Of a DNA stretch of 64,000 bases, positions 24,143 to 32,924 are shown in pieces (the first letter of the stretch is position 1; every line of letters begins with the position of its first letter). The stretch is from Amycolatopsis sp. NBRC 101858 (GTDB taxonomy: Bacteria > Actinomycetota > Actinomycetes > Mycobacteriales > Pseudonocardiaceae): the NCBI RefSeq assembly GCF_030269325.1, contig NZ_BSTD01000005.1, positions 887,391 to 951,390 on the forward strand, given 5' to 3'. The position numbers and the translations under genes were made by a program. A model generated the notes under the pieces. The model had not been told where the DNA came from and made no database searches. It worked only from the letters and a program-made list of their open reading frames with translations.

Positions 24143-24607
24143 GTGCCCCCGCGATCACTCGATCTCAAGTGGCCCACGGTGGCGATCCCCGCCGCGGCGG
24201 GCGTGCTCGTCGTGCTGCTCGCCTGGCTCGCCGGGCCGGGGCTGCTGGGCATCTCCAACGACGACCTCGGCGCCCCGGTGACGGCCGAGGTCACCAAGCC
24301 CGCGCCGTGCGACCGCCCGGACGCGGTCGAGACCGTGAAGTTCGCCGTCGCCGGGAAGACCCACGAGGGCACGCTCAACGGCTGCGGGCACGGCCAGGGC
24401 GAGCGCATCGACGTCGGCGTCCCGGAAGAACTGCCGGACCAGGGCACGGTCACCGTCCGCGCCGCGGACACCTCGGCCGGCGCCTCGGACGCGCGGCGCC
24501 CGATCGGCATGGCCCTGCTGGTGTTCGCGTGCTTCTCCGGCGGGATGTTCGTCTACCTCTGGCTGCGCATCCCGCTGCGGCCGAAGCCGGCGGCGAAGGT
24601 CAGCTGA
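24143..24607 (+). CDS. Hypothetical two-TM membrane protein
   Basis: 154 residues from GTG 24143. One hydrophobic segment lies near residues 13-36 (VAIPAAAGVLVVLLAWLAG), and a second near 121-141. Between them is an 80-residue domain with two cysteines (PAPCDRP and LNGCGHG) that could form a disulfide outside the cell; DALRRPIGMALLVF-like residues lead into TM2. The C-terminus is short and basic. I do not recognise the family. Its 3' end overlaps the convergent metallopeptidase by 8 bp. Follows the K+ channel by 63 bp and may be co-transcribed. Confidence 0.7.
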   Translation: MPPRSLDLKWPTVAIPAAAGVLVVLLAWLAGPGLLGISNDDLGAPVTAEVTKPAPCDRPDAVETVKFAVAGKTHEGTLNGCGHGQGERIDVGVPEELPDQGTVTVRAADTSAGASDARRPIGMALLVFACFSGGMFVYLWLRIPLRPKPAAKVS

Positions 24608-25676
24608 CCTCGGACGACGGCGCCGCGAAGGTGTTGCAGTCGGCGATCCGGTTGCTCGTCGCCCCCGCCCGCCACCAGGACGCGTAGTGCGCGTTGGTCC
24701 CGTGGTCGTGGCTGCGGGACGTGTTGTCGCCGCGGGTCTCCTGGTCGTTCCAGGCCTTGTTGTACATGTCGCGGCTGATCGTGCCGCCCTGGTCGACGTG
24801 CGCGCCGAGGAACATGCCCGAGAAGCACTGGGCCTGCAGCTCCTTGCGCCGGGACATCTCGAGCCCGGCCGGGCTGTTCTGGCCGGCCTCGTAGATCTTC
24901 TGCCAGGCCGCGTCCATCAGCCCGGCGACCTCCTGGACGTGGTGGCCGTACTCGTGGGCGAACAGGGCCAGGTAGACGCCGGGGTTGTTGCCGTACTGGT
25001 CGGTCTGCAGCCCGCGGAACGGGACGTACAGGTTGTTTTCGCAGTAGTACGCGGCGGTCGCGATGCCGACCTGGATGGTGCCGCACTCGGTCTCGAAGCT
25101 CGCGCCGGTCGGGAAGTGCAGCGCCGGCGGCGTGAACGGCAGGCCGTAGGCGGTGAGGAACGGGCCCCAGGCGGCGTCCAGGCACTTGCTGGCCGCGGTG
25201 AAGAACGCTTCCGCGCCCGCCTGCGTGCTCTGCCACGCCGGCAGCGTGCAGACGCGGTTCTGCAGGCCGGCGTTCGGGTCCTGCAGGATCGGGTGGTCGG
25301 CGAGCTTGAGGATCTTCTGCGGCCCGGTCGCGCTGGGCGCCGAGGTCTGGGACGGCGGGCTCGACACCGACGCCGGGGCGCCCGCGCCGCCGGGCTGCAG
25401 CTGCGAGGGGACGTCCTGCGACGACGGGGAGTCCCGGAAGTTCGGGTTGGCGAGCGGCGTCTCGCCGCGGTTGAGCACGACGATCGCGACGAGCCCGAGC
25501 ACCAGCACGGCCACCGCCCCGAGGCTCACCCCGATGACGGCCGCCGGCGAACGACGCTTCGGCGCGGACACGGTGTGCGGGCGGCCCAGCCAGGGAAGAT
25601 CCGGTTGCGCATCCGGCACCGGCGGCGGCTGGACGGTTCCGCGAGGCGGTACCCGGCCGTGGGGCGGTTGCGTCAC
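24600..25676 (-). CDS. Membrane-anchored neutral zinc metallopeptidase (YpfJ family), copy 1
   Basis: 358 residues from GTG 25676. A Pro-rich cytoplasmic N-terminus leads to one TM segment near 52-74 (AVIGVSLGAVAVLVLGLVAIV), a Ser/Pro/Gln linker and an extracellular domain of the 'putative neutral zinc metallopeptidase' family. The zincin motif is AHEYGHHVQ (HExxH), followed by the third-ligand region EMSRRKELQAQCFSGMFLGA. One disulfide is possible between C residues in RVCTLPAW and KCLDAAWG. It should act as a cell-surface protease of unknown substrate. A paralogue lies at 34046-35710. Divergent from the GPDPase-like membrane protein across 193 bp that hold a strong inverted repeat. Confidence 0.88.
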   Translation of the reverse strand: MTQPPHGRVPPRGTVQPPPVPDAQPDLPWLGRPHTVSAPKRRSPAAVIGVSLGAVAVLVLGLVAIVVLNRGETPLANPNFRDSPSSQDVPSQLQPGGAGAPASVSSPPSQTSAPSATGPQKILKLADHPILQDPNAGLQNRVCTLPAWQSTQAGAEAFFTAASKCLDAAWGPFLTAYGLPFTPPALHFPTGASFETECGTIQVGIATAAYYCENNLYVPFRGLQTDQYGNNPGVYLALFAHEYGHHVQEVAGLMDAAWQKIYEAGQNSPAGLEMSRRKELQAQCFSGMFLGAHVDQGGTISRDMYNKAWNDQETRGDNTSRSHDHGTNAHYASWWRAGATSNRIADCNTFAAPSSEVS

Positions 25677-25761
25677 TAGGCAGTCCCGAAGGGTCTCGGT
25701 ACGGACCGGGGGTACCCGATCCCGCCATTCAGCATATCGGGGGAACGGGGCCTTTCGCACC

Positions 25762-25794
25762 CGTCCGTGCGCACGGTGTCACCGCGCACGGACG
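25762..25794. promoter_or_regulatory. Inverted repeat between divergent genes
   Basis: CGTCCGTGCGC, 11 bp, GCGCACGGACG. The arms are a perfect 11-bp match, and the loop itself contains CGGTG-T-CACCG, so the structure is nested. It lies 86 bp upstream of the metallopeptidase start and 76 bp upstream of ATG 25870. It could be an operator for both genes or an RNA hairpin. Confidence 0.5.
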
Positions 25795-25869
25795 TCACCC
25801 CAGGTCTGGCCGGGTGCGACCGGCTCTGAAAGAGTGTCGGCAAGCAGGTACTGCAGGCGAGGGGCTTCG

Positions 25870-27060
25870 ATGACAGAGACCGGTGGCGCGCCCGGCGGCC
25901 AGGGCGACGACACGCCGACACCCAGCCAGGGCATCCCGCAGATTCCCTCCCCCGGATCGGGTGATTCGAAGCCGGCCGAAGACCACTCCGCGTCACCGGC
26001 GACGCCGCCACGCGGGTGGCAGCCGCCGGACGCCCAGGCGGCCCCCGGACCGGCGACGCCGCCGGGCTGGGAGCGGCCGCCCGGTTACCGGCCGGAGGCG
26101 CTGCCGCCGTTCACCGGGCAGCAGCAGTACCAGTACCAGCAGCCGCGGGGCTGGAGCCCGCACGGGCTCGGCAAGCCCGGCGTGATCGCGCTGCGGCCGC
26201 TCAACATCGGCGACATCCTCGACGGCGCGATCACCGCGATCCGCCGGCACCCGCTGCTGATCCTCGGCATCGGCGCGGTGATGGCGGTGCTCACCGCCGG
26301 GATCACGTTCCTCGTGCAGAAGTACATCCTCGCCGACTTCGAGAACCTCGCCACGACGGCGACCCTCGGCCCGGGCGCGACCGAGGAGGAGCTGCGCGAC
26401 GCCGTGTTCGGCACGTTCGGCGACCTCTTCCTCGTGCTGATCCCGACGCTGCTGATCTCGACCCTGCTGCTGGCGGTCACCACCGGCCTGATGGCCTCGG
26501 TGATGGGCCGGGCCGCGCTGGGCCGCGAGGTCACCTTCGGCATCGCGTGGCGCGAAGTGCAGCCGCGGCTGCTGCCGCTGCTCGGCGTGGCGTTCGGCTA
26601 CGCGCTGGTCACGACGATCGGCCTGATGTTCTGCATCATCCCGGGCGTGCTGGCCTGGGTGTTCTGGGCGCTGGCCGTGCCGGCGCTCGTGCTCGAGCGC
26701 GGGACGTTCCGCGACGCGTTCGCCCGGTCGATCAAGCTGGTCGGCGGCGCGTTCTGGCGGGTGCTGGGCATCCTGCTGCTGGCGCGGGTCATCCAGTCGC
26801 TCTTCGAGAACATCATCCAGCTGCCGTTCGCCCTCGGCACCGGCGTCTTCGACCAGGTGCTGAACCCGGGCAAGGTGACCCTGCCGAGCACGGGTGACCT
26901 GCTGCTGCAGTCGGCCGGGCAGATCGTGTCCGGCACGATCGCGATCCCGTTCGTCACGCTGGTCACCGTGATCGTCTACCTCGACCAGCGGATGCGCCGC
27001 GAAGGCATGGACATCGAGCTGGCTCGCGCGGCCGGGGTGCAGCCGCCGCAGGCATGGTGA
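25870..27060 (+). CDS. Glycerophosphoryl diester phosphodiesterase membrane-domain protein
   Basis: 396 residues. The first 115 are Pro/Gly/Gln-rich and disordered. A conserved RPLNIGDILDGAITAIRRHPL follows, the hallmark of the GPDPase membrane domain family, and then six or so hydrophobic segments, including GYALVTTIGLMFCIIPGVLAWVFW summarised as CIIPGVLAW. The catalytic phosphodiesterase domain is absent, so it is probably a structural membrane component. First gene of the operon running to 31087, overlapping the next by 7 bp. I recall the same gene order in mycobacteria (Rv3689-Rv3693). Confidence 0.85.
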   Translation: MTETGGAPGGQGDDTPTPSQGIPQIPSPGSGDSKPAEDHSASPATPPRGWQPPDAQAAPGPATPPGWERPPGYRPEALPPFTGQQQYQYQQPRGWSPHGLGKPGVIALRPLNIGDILDGAITAIRRHPLLILGIGAVMAVLTAGITFLVQKYILADFENLATTATLGPGATEEELRDAVFGTFGDLFLVLIPTLLISTLLLAVTTGLMASVMGRAALGREVTFGIAWREVQPRLLPLLGVAFGYALVTTIGLMFCIIPGVLAWVFWALAVPALVLERGTFRDAFARSIKLVGGAFWRVLGILLLARVIQSLFENIIQLPFALGTGVFDQVLNPGKVTLPSTGDLLLQSAGQIVSGTIAIPFVTLVTVIVYLDQRMRREGMDIELARAAGVQPPQAW

Positions 27061-27695
27061 CGCTGGTCCTCATCGACGTCCCGGTCGACATCGACCGGGA
27101 CGCTGCCCGGCGCGCGGCGGCGGAGGAGCTGACCGACCCGAAGTACCGGGACGCCAAGCCGAACTTCCTCCAGCAGATCGGCCAGTGGCTCGGCGAGCAG
27201 CTCGAGAAGCTGCTCAACGGCGTGTCCTCGGTGGTCCCGGGCGGGATCTGGGGCGTGCTGCTCGTCCTCGTGCTGCTGATCGTGCTCGTCGTCGTGGTCC
27301 GGCTGCGCACCGGCAAGGTCGCCCGCGCGTCCCGGGCCGGCGGGACGGTGTTCGGCGGGAAGCGCCAGAGCGCCGACGACTACCGCCGCTCGGCGGCCGA
27401 AGCCGCCGCGGCCGGGCGGTACGGCGACGCCGTCCGCGACCGCTTCCGGGCCGTCGTGCGGGCCCTGGAGGAACGCGCGCTGCTCGACGCCCGCTCGGGC
27501 CGCACTGCCGACGAAGCCGCCGCCGAAGCCGGGGTCCTGCTGCCGAACGTCGCCGCGGAACTGCGGGAAGGCGCGCGGCTCTTCGACGATGTCCACTACG
27601 GCGGCCGCGAAGGCACCGAAGCGGCCTACCTCGCCCTCACCGAGCTGGACGAACGCTGCCGCCGTGAACGCCCGGTCGCCTTGGCGGGCTCGTGA
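27054..27695 (+). CDS. DUF4129 domain membrane protein
   Basis: 213 residues. A short N-terminal part contains DRDAARRAAAEELTDPKY (a typical DUF4129-associated element) and is followed by a single TM segment near 63-85 (GIWGVLLVLVLLIVLVVVV). The C-terminal DUF4129 domain contains ADDYRRSAAEAAAAGRYGDAVRDRFRA, RSGRTADEAA and YGGREGTEAAYLAL, given here by their key ends. DUF4129 proteins recur beside MoxR, DUF58 and transglutaminase genes in envelope-linked clusters. It overlaps the upstream and downstream genes, so all are made together. Confidence 0.88.
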   Translation: MVTLVLIDVPVDIDRDAARRAAAEELTDPKYRDAKPNFLQQIGQWLGEQLEKLLNGVSSVVPGGIWGVLLVLVLLIVLVVVVRLRTGKVARASRAGGTVFGGKRQSADDYRRSAAEAAAAGRYGDAVRDRFRAVVRALEERALLDARSGRTADEAAAEAGVLLPNVAAELREGARLFDDVHYGGREGTEAAYLALTELDERCRRERPVALAGS

Positions 27696-28831
27696 GCACC
27701 TCCGTTTCGCCGGATGTGCGCCGGATCTGGCGCGGTGCCCGCATCCCGCTGGCCCTCGTCGCCCTGATCTTCGCCGCCGGCGCCCTGCTCCTGCTCGGCC
27801 GCGGCGAGCAGGCCCACGGCGCGCTCGAACCCGGCTCGTACGAACCCGGTGGCGCCCACGCGCTCGCGCAGCTGCTGCGCGACCAGGGTGTCGACGTCCG
27901 GACGGCGCACACCGCCGACGAAGCCGACGACGCGATCACCGAAGACGCGACGCTGCTGGTCACCCAGCCGGACCTCGTTCCGGCGAAGCGCTTCGACGCG
28001 CTGCGGCAGCACGCCGCGGACATCGTCCTCGTGACGCCGGGAGCGCCGACGCTGCACGACTCGCTGCCGCTGGTGCGCCCGGTCGGCCAGAGCGACGTCG
28101 GCACCCTGAGCCCGCAGTGCACGGTCGCCGCGGCGGTCGCGGCGGGCGACGTCACCCTCGGCGGCATCGGGTACGCCTCGTCCGGCGCGCGTTCGTGCTA
28201 CCCCGGCGAAGACGGCGGCGGCACGCTGCTGCAGCTCGCCGACGCGGGCGGCCTGACGACGCTGCTCGGCTCGTCGGCACCGCTGACCAACGCGCGGCTC
28301 GCCGACGAGGGCAACGCGGCGCTGGGGCTGCACCTGCTCGGGCAGCACCCGAAGCTCGTCTGGTACCTGCCGTCCACGACGGACCCGGCGCTGGACGACA
28401 CCCGCAAGTCGATCTTCGACCTGATTCCCGACGGCTGGTACTACGGTGCCGCACAGGCGTTCATCGCCGTGGCGCTGCTGGCGCTGTGGCGGGCGCGCCG
28501 GCTCGGCCCGGTGGTCACCGAGCCGCTGCCGATCGTCGTGCGCGCGGCCGAGACCGCCGAAGGACGTGCCCGGCTGTACCGCCGGGCGAAGGCCGCGGGA
28601 CACGCGGGCGAGACGCTGCGGGAGGCGGCGCGCAGCCGGCTGCGGACCACGCTGGGCCTGCCGCGCGACGCCGACGCGGCGGCACTGGTGACCGCGGTGA
28701 GCACGCGCACCGGGCGGCCGGCCAACGACGTCGGCGCGGTGCTCTACGGCCCGCCGGCGCCGGACGACCCCGCGCTGGTCCGGCTGGCCGGCGAACTGGA
28801 CAAGGTGGAACGAGAGGTGGGGCGATCTTGA
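27692..28831 (+). CDS. DUF4350 domain membrane protein
   Basis: 379 residues from GTG 27692, 4-bp overlap with the gene before. One TM near 19-36, an extracytoplasmic GATase-like DUF4350 domain (GSYEPGGAHALAQLLRDQGV then LLVTQPDL and LVTPGAP), a second TM near 253-268 following LIPDGWYYG, and a cytoplasmic C-terminal tail with GRARLYRRAKAAGHAGETL. Four cysteines in the outer domain could form disulfides. The family has no assigned activity; its constant association with MoxR/DUF58 implies a shared membrane complex. Coupled to moxR through a TTGA overlap. Confidence 0.85.
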   Translation: MSTSVSPDVRRIWRGARIPLALVALIFAAGALLLLGRGEQAHGALEPGSYEPGGAHALAQLLRDQGVDVRTAHTADEADDAITEDATLLVTQPDLVPAKRFDALRQHAADIVLVTPGAPTLHDSLPLVRPVGQSDVGTLSPQCTVAAAVAAGDVTLGGIGYASSGARSCYPGEDGGGTLLQLADAGGLTTLLGSSAPLTNARLADEGNAALGLHLLGQHPKLVWYLPSTTDPALDDTRKSIFDLIPDGWYYGAAQAFIAVALLALWRARRLGPVVTEPLPIVVRAAETAEGRARLYRRAKAAGHAGETLREAARSRLRTTLGLPRDADAAALVTAVSTRTGRPANDVGAVLYGPPAPDDPALVRLAGELDKVEREVGRS

Positions 28832-29793
28832 CCAGCGAGAACGCGACTGGGGCCCGGGACGCGCTGATCGCGTTGCGCGCCGAGGTCGGCAAGGCCGTCG
28901 TCGGCAACGACGCCGCGGTCACCGGCCTGATCCTGGCGCTGCTCTGCCGGGGGCACGTGCTGCTCGAAGGCGTCCCGGGCGTGGCGAAGACGCTGCTCGT
29001 GCGGGCGCTGGCGGCGGCGCTGGACCTGGAGACCACGCGCGTGCAGTTCACGCCGGACCTGATGCCCGGCGACGTCACCGGCTCGATCGTCTACGACGCG
29101 CACAGCGGCGAGTTCTCCTTCCGCGAAGGGCCGGTGTTCACGAACCTGCTGCTCGCCGACGAGATCAACCGGACGCCGCCGAAGACGCAGTCGTCGCTGC
29201 TGGAGGCGATGGAGGAGCGGCAGGTCTCGCTCGACGGCAAGACGCGGCCGCTGCCCGACCCGTTCATCGTGATCGCCACCCAGAACCCGGTGGAGTACGA
29301 GGGCACCTACCCGCTGCCCGAGGCGCAGCTGGACCGGTTCCTGCTGAAGCTGACCATGCCGACGCCGTCGCGCGAGGACGAGATCGGCATCCTCTGGCGG
29401 CACGCGCAGGGCTTCGACCCGCGCAACCTTGCGGCGGCGGGCCTCAAGTCCGTCGCCGGCGCTCCCGAGCTGGCGGCCGCGCGCGAAGCGGTGGCGAAGG
29501 TGACGATCGGGCCCGAGGTGATCGGGTACGTCGTCGACCTGTGCCGCGCGACGCGGTCGTTGCCGTCGGTGCGGATCGGCGTTTCTCCCCGTGGTGCCAC
29601 GGCGTTGCTCGCGGTGACCCGGGCCTGGGCGTGGCTGGCCGGGCGCGACTACGCGACGCCCGACGACGTCAAGGCGCTGGCGCGGCCCGCGCTGCGGCAC
29701 CGCCTGGACGTGCGGCCGGAAGCCGAGCTGGAGGGCGTCACCGCGGACGGCGTGCTCGACCGCGTGCTCGCGTCCGTGCCCGTGCCGCGCTGA
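28828..29793 (+). CDS. moxR: MoxR-family AAA+ ATPase
   Basis: 321 residues from TTG 28828, whose overlap with the upstream stop (TTGA) decides the start. Walker A GVPGVAKT at 48-55, Walker B LLADEINR near 109-116, sensor-1 ATQNPVEYEGTYPLPEAQLDRF summarised as ATQNP, and the AAA lid ending in RIGVSPRG and YATPDDVKALA. MoxR ATPases are chaperones that load cofactors or remodel complexes together with von Willebrand factor A partners such as DUF58. The DUF58 gene begins 1 bp after the stop. Confidence 0.95.
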   Translation: MTSENATGARDALIALRAEVGKAVVGNDAAVTGLILALLCRGHVLLEGVPGVAKTLLVRALAAALDLETTRVQFTPDLMPGDVTGSIVYDAHSGEFSFREGPVFTNLLLADEINRTPPKTQSSLLEAMEERQVSLDGKTRPLPDPFIVIATQNPVEYEGTYPLPEAQLDRFLLKLTMPTPSREDEIGILWRHAQGFDPRNLAAAGLKSVAGAPELAAAREAVAKVTIGPEVIGYVVDLCRATRSLPSVRIGVSPRGATALLAVTRAWAWLAGRDYATPDDVKALARPALRHRLDVRPEAELEGVTADGVLDRVLASVPVPR

Positions 29794-29794
29794 C

Positions 29795-31087
29795 ATGGCC
29801 GTCACCGGAAGGCTCGGGCTGCTGGCGCTGTTCGGCGCGCTGGTGGTCGGGCTGCTCCTGCCGTCGACGACCGGGATCCTGGCCGTCGGTGGCGTGCTCG
29901 TGCTGCTCGTGGTCGTCGATCTCGTGCTGGCCGGAAGCGTTCGCGCGCTGGCTTTCCGGCGGTCGGGGGACACGTCGGTGCGGCTCGGCGAGCCGTGCGA
30001 GGTGACGCTGGTCGTCGCGAACCCCGGTGGCCGGGCGGTGCGTGGGCAACTGCGGGACGCTTGGCCGCCTTCGGCGGGTGCCTCGGACCGGCATGCCCTG
30101 CGCGTACCGGCGGGGGAGCGGCAGGCGCTGGTGACGTCGCTGCGGCCGTCGCGGCGCGGCGACCGGACGGCGGCGCGCGTGACGGTCCGGTCGGTGGGGC
30201 CCTTGGGTTTGGCCGCGCGGCAGGGTTCGCACGAGGTGTCGTGGACGGTCCGCGTGCTGCCGCCGTTCCACAGCCGCAAGCACCTGCCGTCGCGGCTGGC
30301 GCGGCTGCAGCAGCTCGACGGCCGCAGCGCGGTGCTGATCCGCGGGCAGGGCACCGAGTTCGACTCGCTGCGCGAGTACGTGATCGGCGACGACGTCCGC
30401 TCGATCGACTGGCGCGCGACGGCGCGGGCGGCGGACGTGATGGTCCGGACGTGGCGCCCGGAGCGCGACCGGCACGTGGTGCTGGTGCTGGACACCGGCC
30501 GCGTGTCGGCGGGCCGGGTCGGCGACGCCCCGCGCCTGGACGCGGCGATGGACGCGGCGTTGCTGCTGGCGGTGCTGGCTTCCCGGGCCGGCGACCGCGT
30601 CGACCTGCTGGCGTACGACCGCCGGCTGCGGGCCGCGGTGCAGGGTTCGTCGGGGGCTTCTCTGCTGACGTCGCTGGTGAACGCTATGGCGCCGATCGAG
30701 CCGTCGCTCGTCGAGACGGACGCGCGCGGGATGGTCGCGGAGGTGCTCCAGCGCACCCGGCGCCGGTCGCTGGTGGTGCTGCTGACCGGCCTCGACGCGG
30801 CGCCGCTGGAGGAGGGGCTGTTCCCGGTGCTGAGCTCGCTGACCGCGCGGCACGAGCTGATCGTGGCGTCGGTGGCGGACCCGCGGGTGGCGGAGATGCT
30901 CACCGGCCGGGGTGACGCGGAAGCCGTGTACGACGCGGCGGCGGCGTCGCGGACGACGGCGGAGCGGCAGCGGGTGACCGAACGCCTGGCGCGGCACGGG
31001 GTCAGCGTCGTGGACGCCGTGCCGGAGGAGCTGCCGCCGGCGCTGGCGGACCGGTACCTGGCGTTGAAGGCGGCCGGGCGGCTCTAA
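29795..31087 (+). CDS. DUF58 (vWA-like) membrane protein
   Basis: 430 residues. Two close hydrophobic segments fill residues 8-45; the DUF58 core FDSLREYVIGDDVRSIDW with following R-A-T-A-R lies near 188-210, and a von Willebrand A-like domain starts VVLVLDTGRVSAG near 228. The MIDAS DxSxS is degenerate (DTGRVS). Family members sit beside MoxR and are thought to be its membrane-bound client or adaptor. It is the last gene of the tightly packed operon; 48 bp follow before the secreted lectin-like gene. Confidence 0.92.
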   Translation: MAVTGRLGLLALFGALVVGLLLPSTTGILAVGGVLVLLVVVDLVLAGSVRALAFRRSGDTSVRLGEPCEVTLVVANPGGRAVRGQLRDAWPPSAGASDRHALRVPAGERQALVTSLRPSRRGDRTAARVTVRSVGPLGLAARQGSHEVSWTVRVLPPFHSRKHLPSRLARLQQLDGRSAVLIRGQGTEFDSLREYVIGDDVRSIDWRATARAADVMVRTWRPERDRHVVLVLDTGRVSAGRVGDAPRLDAAMDAALLLAVLASRAGDRVDLLAYDRRLRAAVQGSSGASLLTSLVNAMAPIEPSLVETDARGMVAEVLQRTRRRSLVVLLTGLDAAPLEEGLFPVLSSLTARHELIVASVADPRVAEMLTGRGDAEAVYDAAAASRTTAERQRVTERLARHGVSVVDAVPEELPPALADRYLALKAAGRL

Positions 31088-31135
31088 CGGGTGGCTGCGG
31101 TGGTGCGGGCTGCGCGACCCTGTTAAGCCCGAAGC

Positions 31136-31891
31136 ATGTGGAAGCTCATGGCCGTGGCGCTGGCGATCTCTTCGGCCCCGCTGGCGGACGGTGCACCGGT
31201 GTACCTGGCCGACGGCGGCGGCAAGCTGTCGCTCGCGGTGGCCGACGGCAAGCCGGTGCTGGCCGGCGCGGGGGACGCGGGTGCGAAGTGGACGTACGCC
31301 GCGCAGCGGTTCACGAACGTCCAGAGTGGACAGTGCTTGACGGCGGCGAGCCCGGTCGACGGCGTGGCGGTGAAAATGGCCGCCTGCGACGACAAGGACA
31401 AACACCAGACTTGGCGGCGCGTGGCGGGACTGCCGGGCCTGGTGGAGATCGCGAACGTCGCCACGGCACGGTGCTTGACCGCGGAGGACGCGGCCGTGGG
31501 CGCCCGGCTGTACCAGGAAGTCTGTTCCCTGACGGGAATCGCGAACACATGGGCGGCGGGCGGCCGGACGTTGGCGATCCTGTCGGGCAACGGCCAGCGG
31601 TTGGCGTCGAAGGACCCGGGAGCGCCGTTCGTGGTCCGGGTGATCGGCGAGAACGGCCAGCCGGCGGCCGACGTGCCGGTGACGTTCTTCGTCCGGGCGG
31701 CGCGCCCGAAGAACTCCCTGGTTTTCGAAGGCGGCGGCGAGACGGTGACGGTCAAGACGGGCGCGGACGGGACGGCGTCGAGCCCGAAGCTGGTGTTGAC
31801 GGAGGTGGGGGAGTTCGAGGCGCGGTTCGTGGGAACGGCGAGCCTGGAGGACGGATCGTCGATCGCCTTCGAGGGCTCGTGCCTATGCTGA
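31136..31891 (+). CDS. Secreted protein with ricin-type lectin-like and Ig-like domains
   Basis: 251 residues. A short signal peptide (WKLMAVALAISSAPLADGA) has likely cleavage after ADGA. The first domain resembles a beta-trefoil: FTNVQSGQCLTAASPVDG, KHQTWRRV (the QxW motif) and ATARCLTAEDAAVGARLYQ, with paired cysteines CLT...AACDD. From about residue 160 an Ig-like fold follows (VIGENGQPAADVPVTFFV, TVKTGADGTASSPKLVL), as in adhesins. It is probably a cell-surface or secreted carbohydrate-binding protein. It is inserted between DUF58 and SpoIIM, which I recall as neighbours in mycobacteria. ATG 31148 is an alternative start. Confidence 0.7.
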   Translation: MWKLMAVALAISSAPLADGAPVYLADGGGKLSLAVADGKPVLAGAGDAGAKWTYAAQRFTNVQSGQCLTAASPVDGVAVKMAACDDKDKHQTWRRVAGLPGLVEIANVATARCLTAEDAAVGARLYQEVCSLTGIANTWAAGGRTLAILSGNGQRLASKDPGAPFVVRVIGENGQPAADVPVTFFVRAARPKNSLVFEGGGETVTVKTGADGTASSPKLVLTEVGEFEARFVGTASLEDGSSIAFEGSCLC

Positions 31892-32890
31892 TTCGGGCAG
31901 GGCGTCCCCGGCGTCACGCGCGTTCAGGTCGCCGACTTCGCCTTCCTTCGCCGCGCGGCGTCCCAACGTGAAGACGTACACCAGGAACGCCACCTCGACG
32001 AAGACGCCGATGCCCACCCGGACCCACGTCGGCCAGCCGGACGGCGTCACGAACGCCTCGATCAGCCCGGACACGAACAGCACGCACGCCAGCCCCAGCG
32101 CCATCACCACCACCGACCGGCCCTGCTCGGCCAGCGCGGCCGTCCGGGAGCGGCGGCCCGGGTCGACCACCGTCCAGCCGAGCTTCAGCCCGGTGCCCGC
32201 CGCGATGAACACCGCCGTCAGCTCCAGCAACCCGTGGGGGAGCAGGAGCCCGATCATCACGTCGCCGCGGCCGGCCGCGCTCATCGCGCCGATGATCAGG
32301 CCCGCGTTGAGGGAGTTCATCCACAGCGCGCCGATCACCGGCAGGCCCAGCGCGACGCCGAGGAACAGGCACGTCGCCGCCACCCAGGCGTTGTTCGTCC
32401 ACACGCGCGCCGCGAACGACGTCGCCGGGCCCGTCGAGTAGTAGTTCTCGGCCTCGCCGCCGGGCTTGGTCAGCTGGTTGAGCTCGTCCGCGCTCCCGAT
32501 CGACGCGCGGACGTGCGGGTCGCCTGCCACCCAGACGGCGATCACCGCCATCACCGCGATCGACACCACCGCCGCCGGGATCCACCAGCGCCGCGAGAGG
32601 TACACCGCGGCCGGGAAGCGGCGCGTGAAGAACAGCGCGACCTCGCGCCACGCGGGGTTGTGCGACCCGGAGATCGCGCTCCGCCCGCGGGCGACCAGCC
32701 CGGACAGCCGGCTCACCAGGGCCGGGTCGGGCGCGACCGAGCGGACGATCGACAGGTGCGTCGCGGTCCGCTGGTAGAGCGTCACCAGCTCGTCGGCCTC
32801 CGCCCCCGTCAGCTTGCCGCCGCGGTGGGTCAGCTCGCCGAGCCGGTTCCACTCCGCCGAGTGCGTCGCGACGAAGACGTCCACATCCAC
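31883..32890 (-). CDS. SpoIIM-family (stage II sporulation M-like) membrane protein
   Basis: 335 residues from GTG 32890 (GTG 32884 also possible). The N-terminal cytoplasmic helix carries FVATHSAEWNRLGELTHRGGKLTGAEADEL, summarised by RLGELTH and ADELVTLYQRTATHLS, then five hydrophobic segments with FLGVALGLPVIGALWMNSLNAGL and LLPHGLLELTAVFIAAG, the conserved SpoIIM core (PHGxxE). In Bacillus SpoIIM is part of the septal peptidoglycan-hydrolysing complex; here it more likely serves general envelope traffic with the MoxR cluster. Divergent from RDD across 34 bp; its 3' end overlaps the lectin-like gene by 9 bp. Confidence 0.9.
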   Translation of the reverse strand: MDVDVFVATHSAEWNRLGELTHRGGKLTGAEADELVTLYQRTATHLSIVRSVAPDPALVSRLSGLVARGRSAISGSHNPAWREVALFFTRRFPAAVYLSRRWWIPAAVVSIAVMAVIAVWVAGDPHVRASIGSADELNQLTKPGGEAENYYSTGPATSFAARVWTNNAWVAATCLFLGVALGLPVIGALWMNSLNAGLIIGAMSAAGRGDVMIGLLLPHGLLELTAVFIAAGTGLKLGWTVVDPGRRSRTAALAEQGRSVVVMALGLACVLFVSGLIEAFVTPSGWPTWVRVGIGVFVEVAFLVYVFTLGRRAAKEGEVGDLNARDAGDALPESA

Positions 32891-32911
32891 GCCGACCACC
32901 CTATCCGTCGC

Positions 32912-32917
32912 TACGCT
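32912..32917 (+). promoter_or_regulatory. -10 box of leaderless RDD promoter
   Basis: TACGCT (TANNNT) ends 7 bp before GTG 32925, indicating a leaderless mRNA for the RDD gene. The divergent SpoIIM gene starts only 22 bp to the left, so the two promoters must overlap. Confidence 0.55.
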
Positions 32918-32924
32918 GGGCCGT

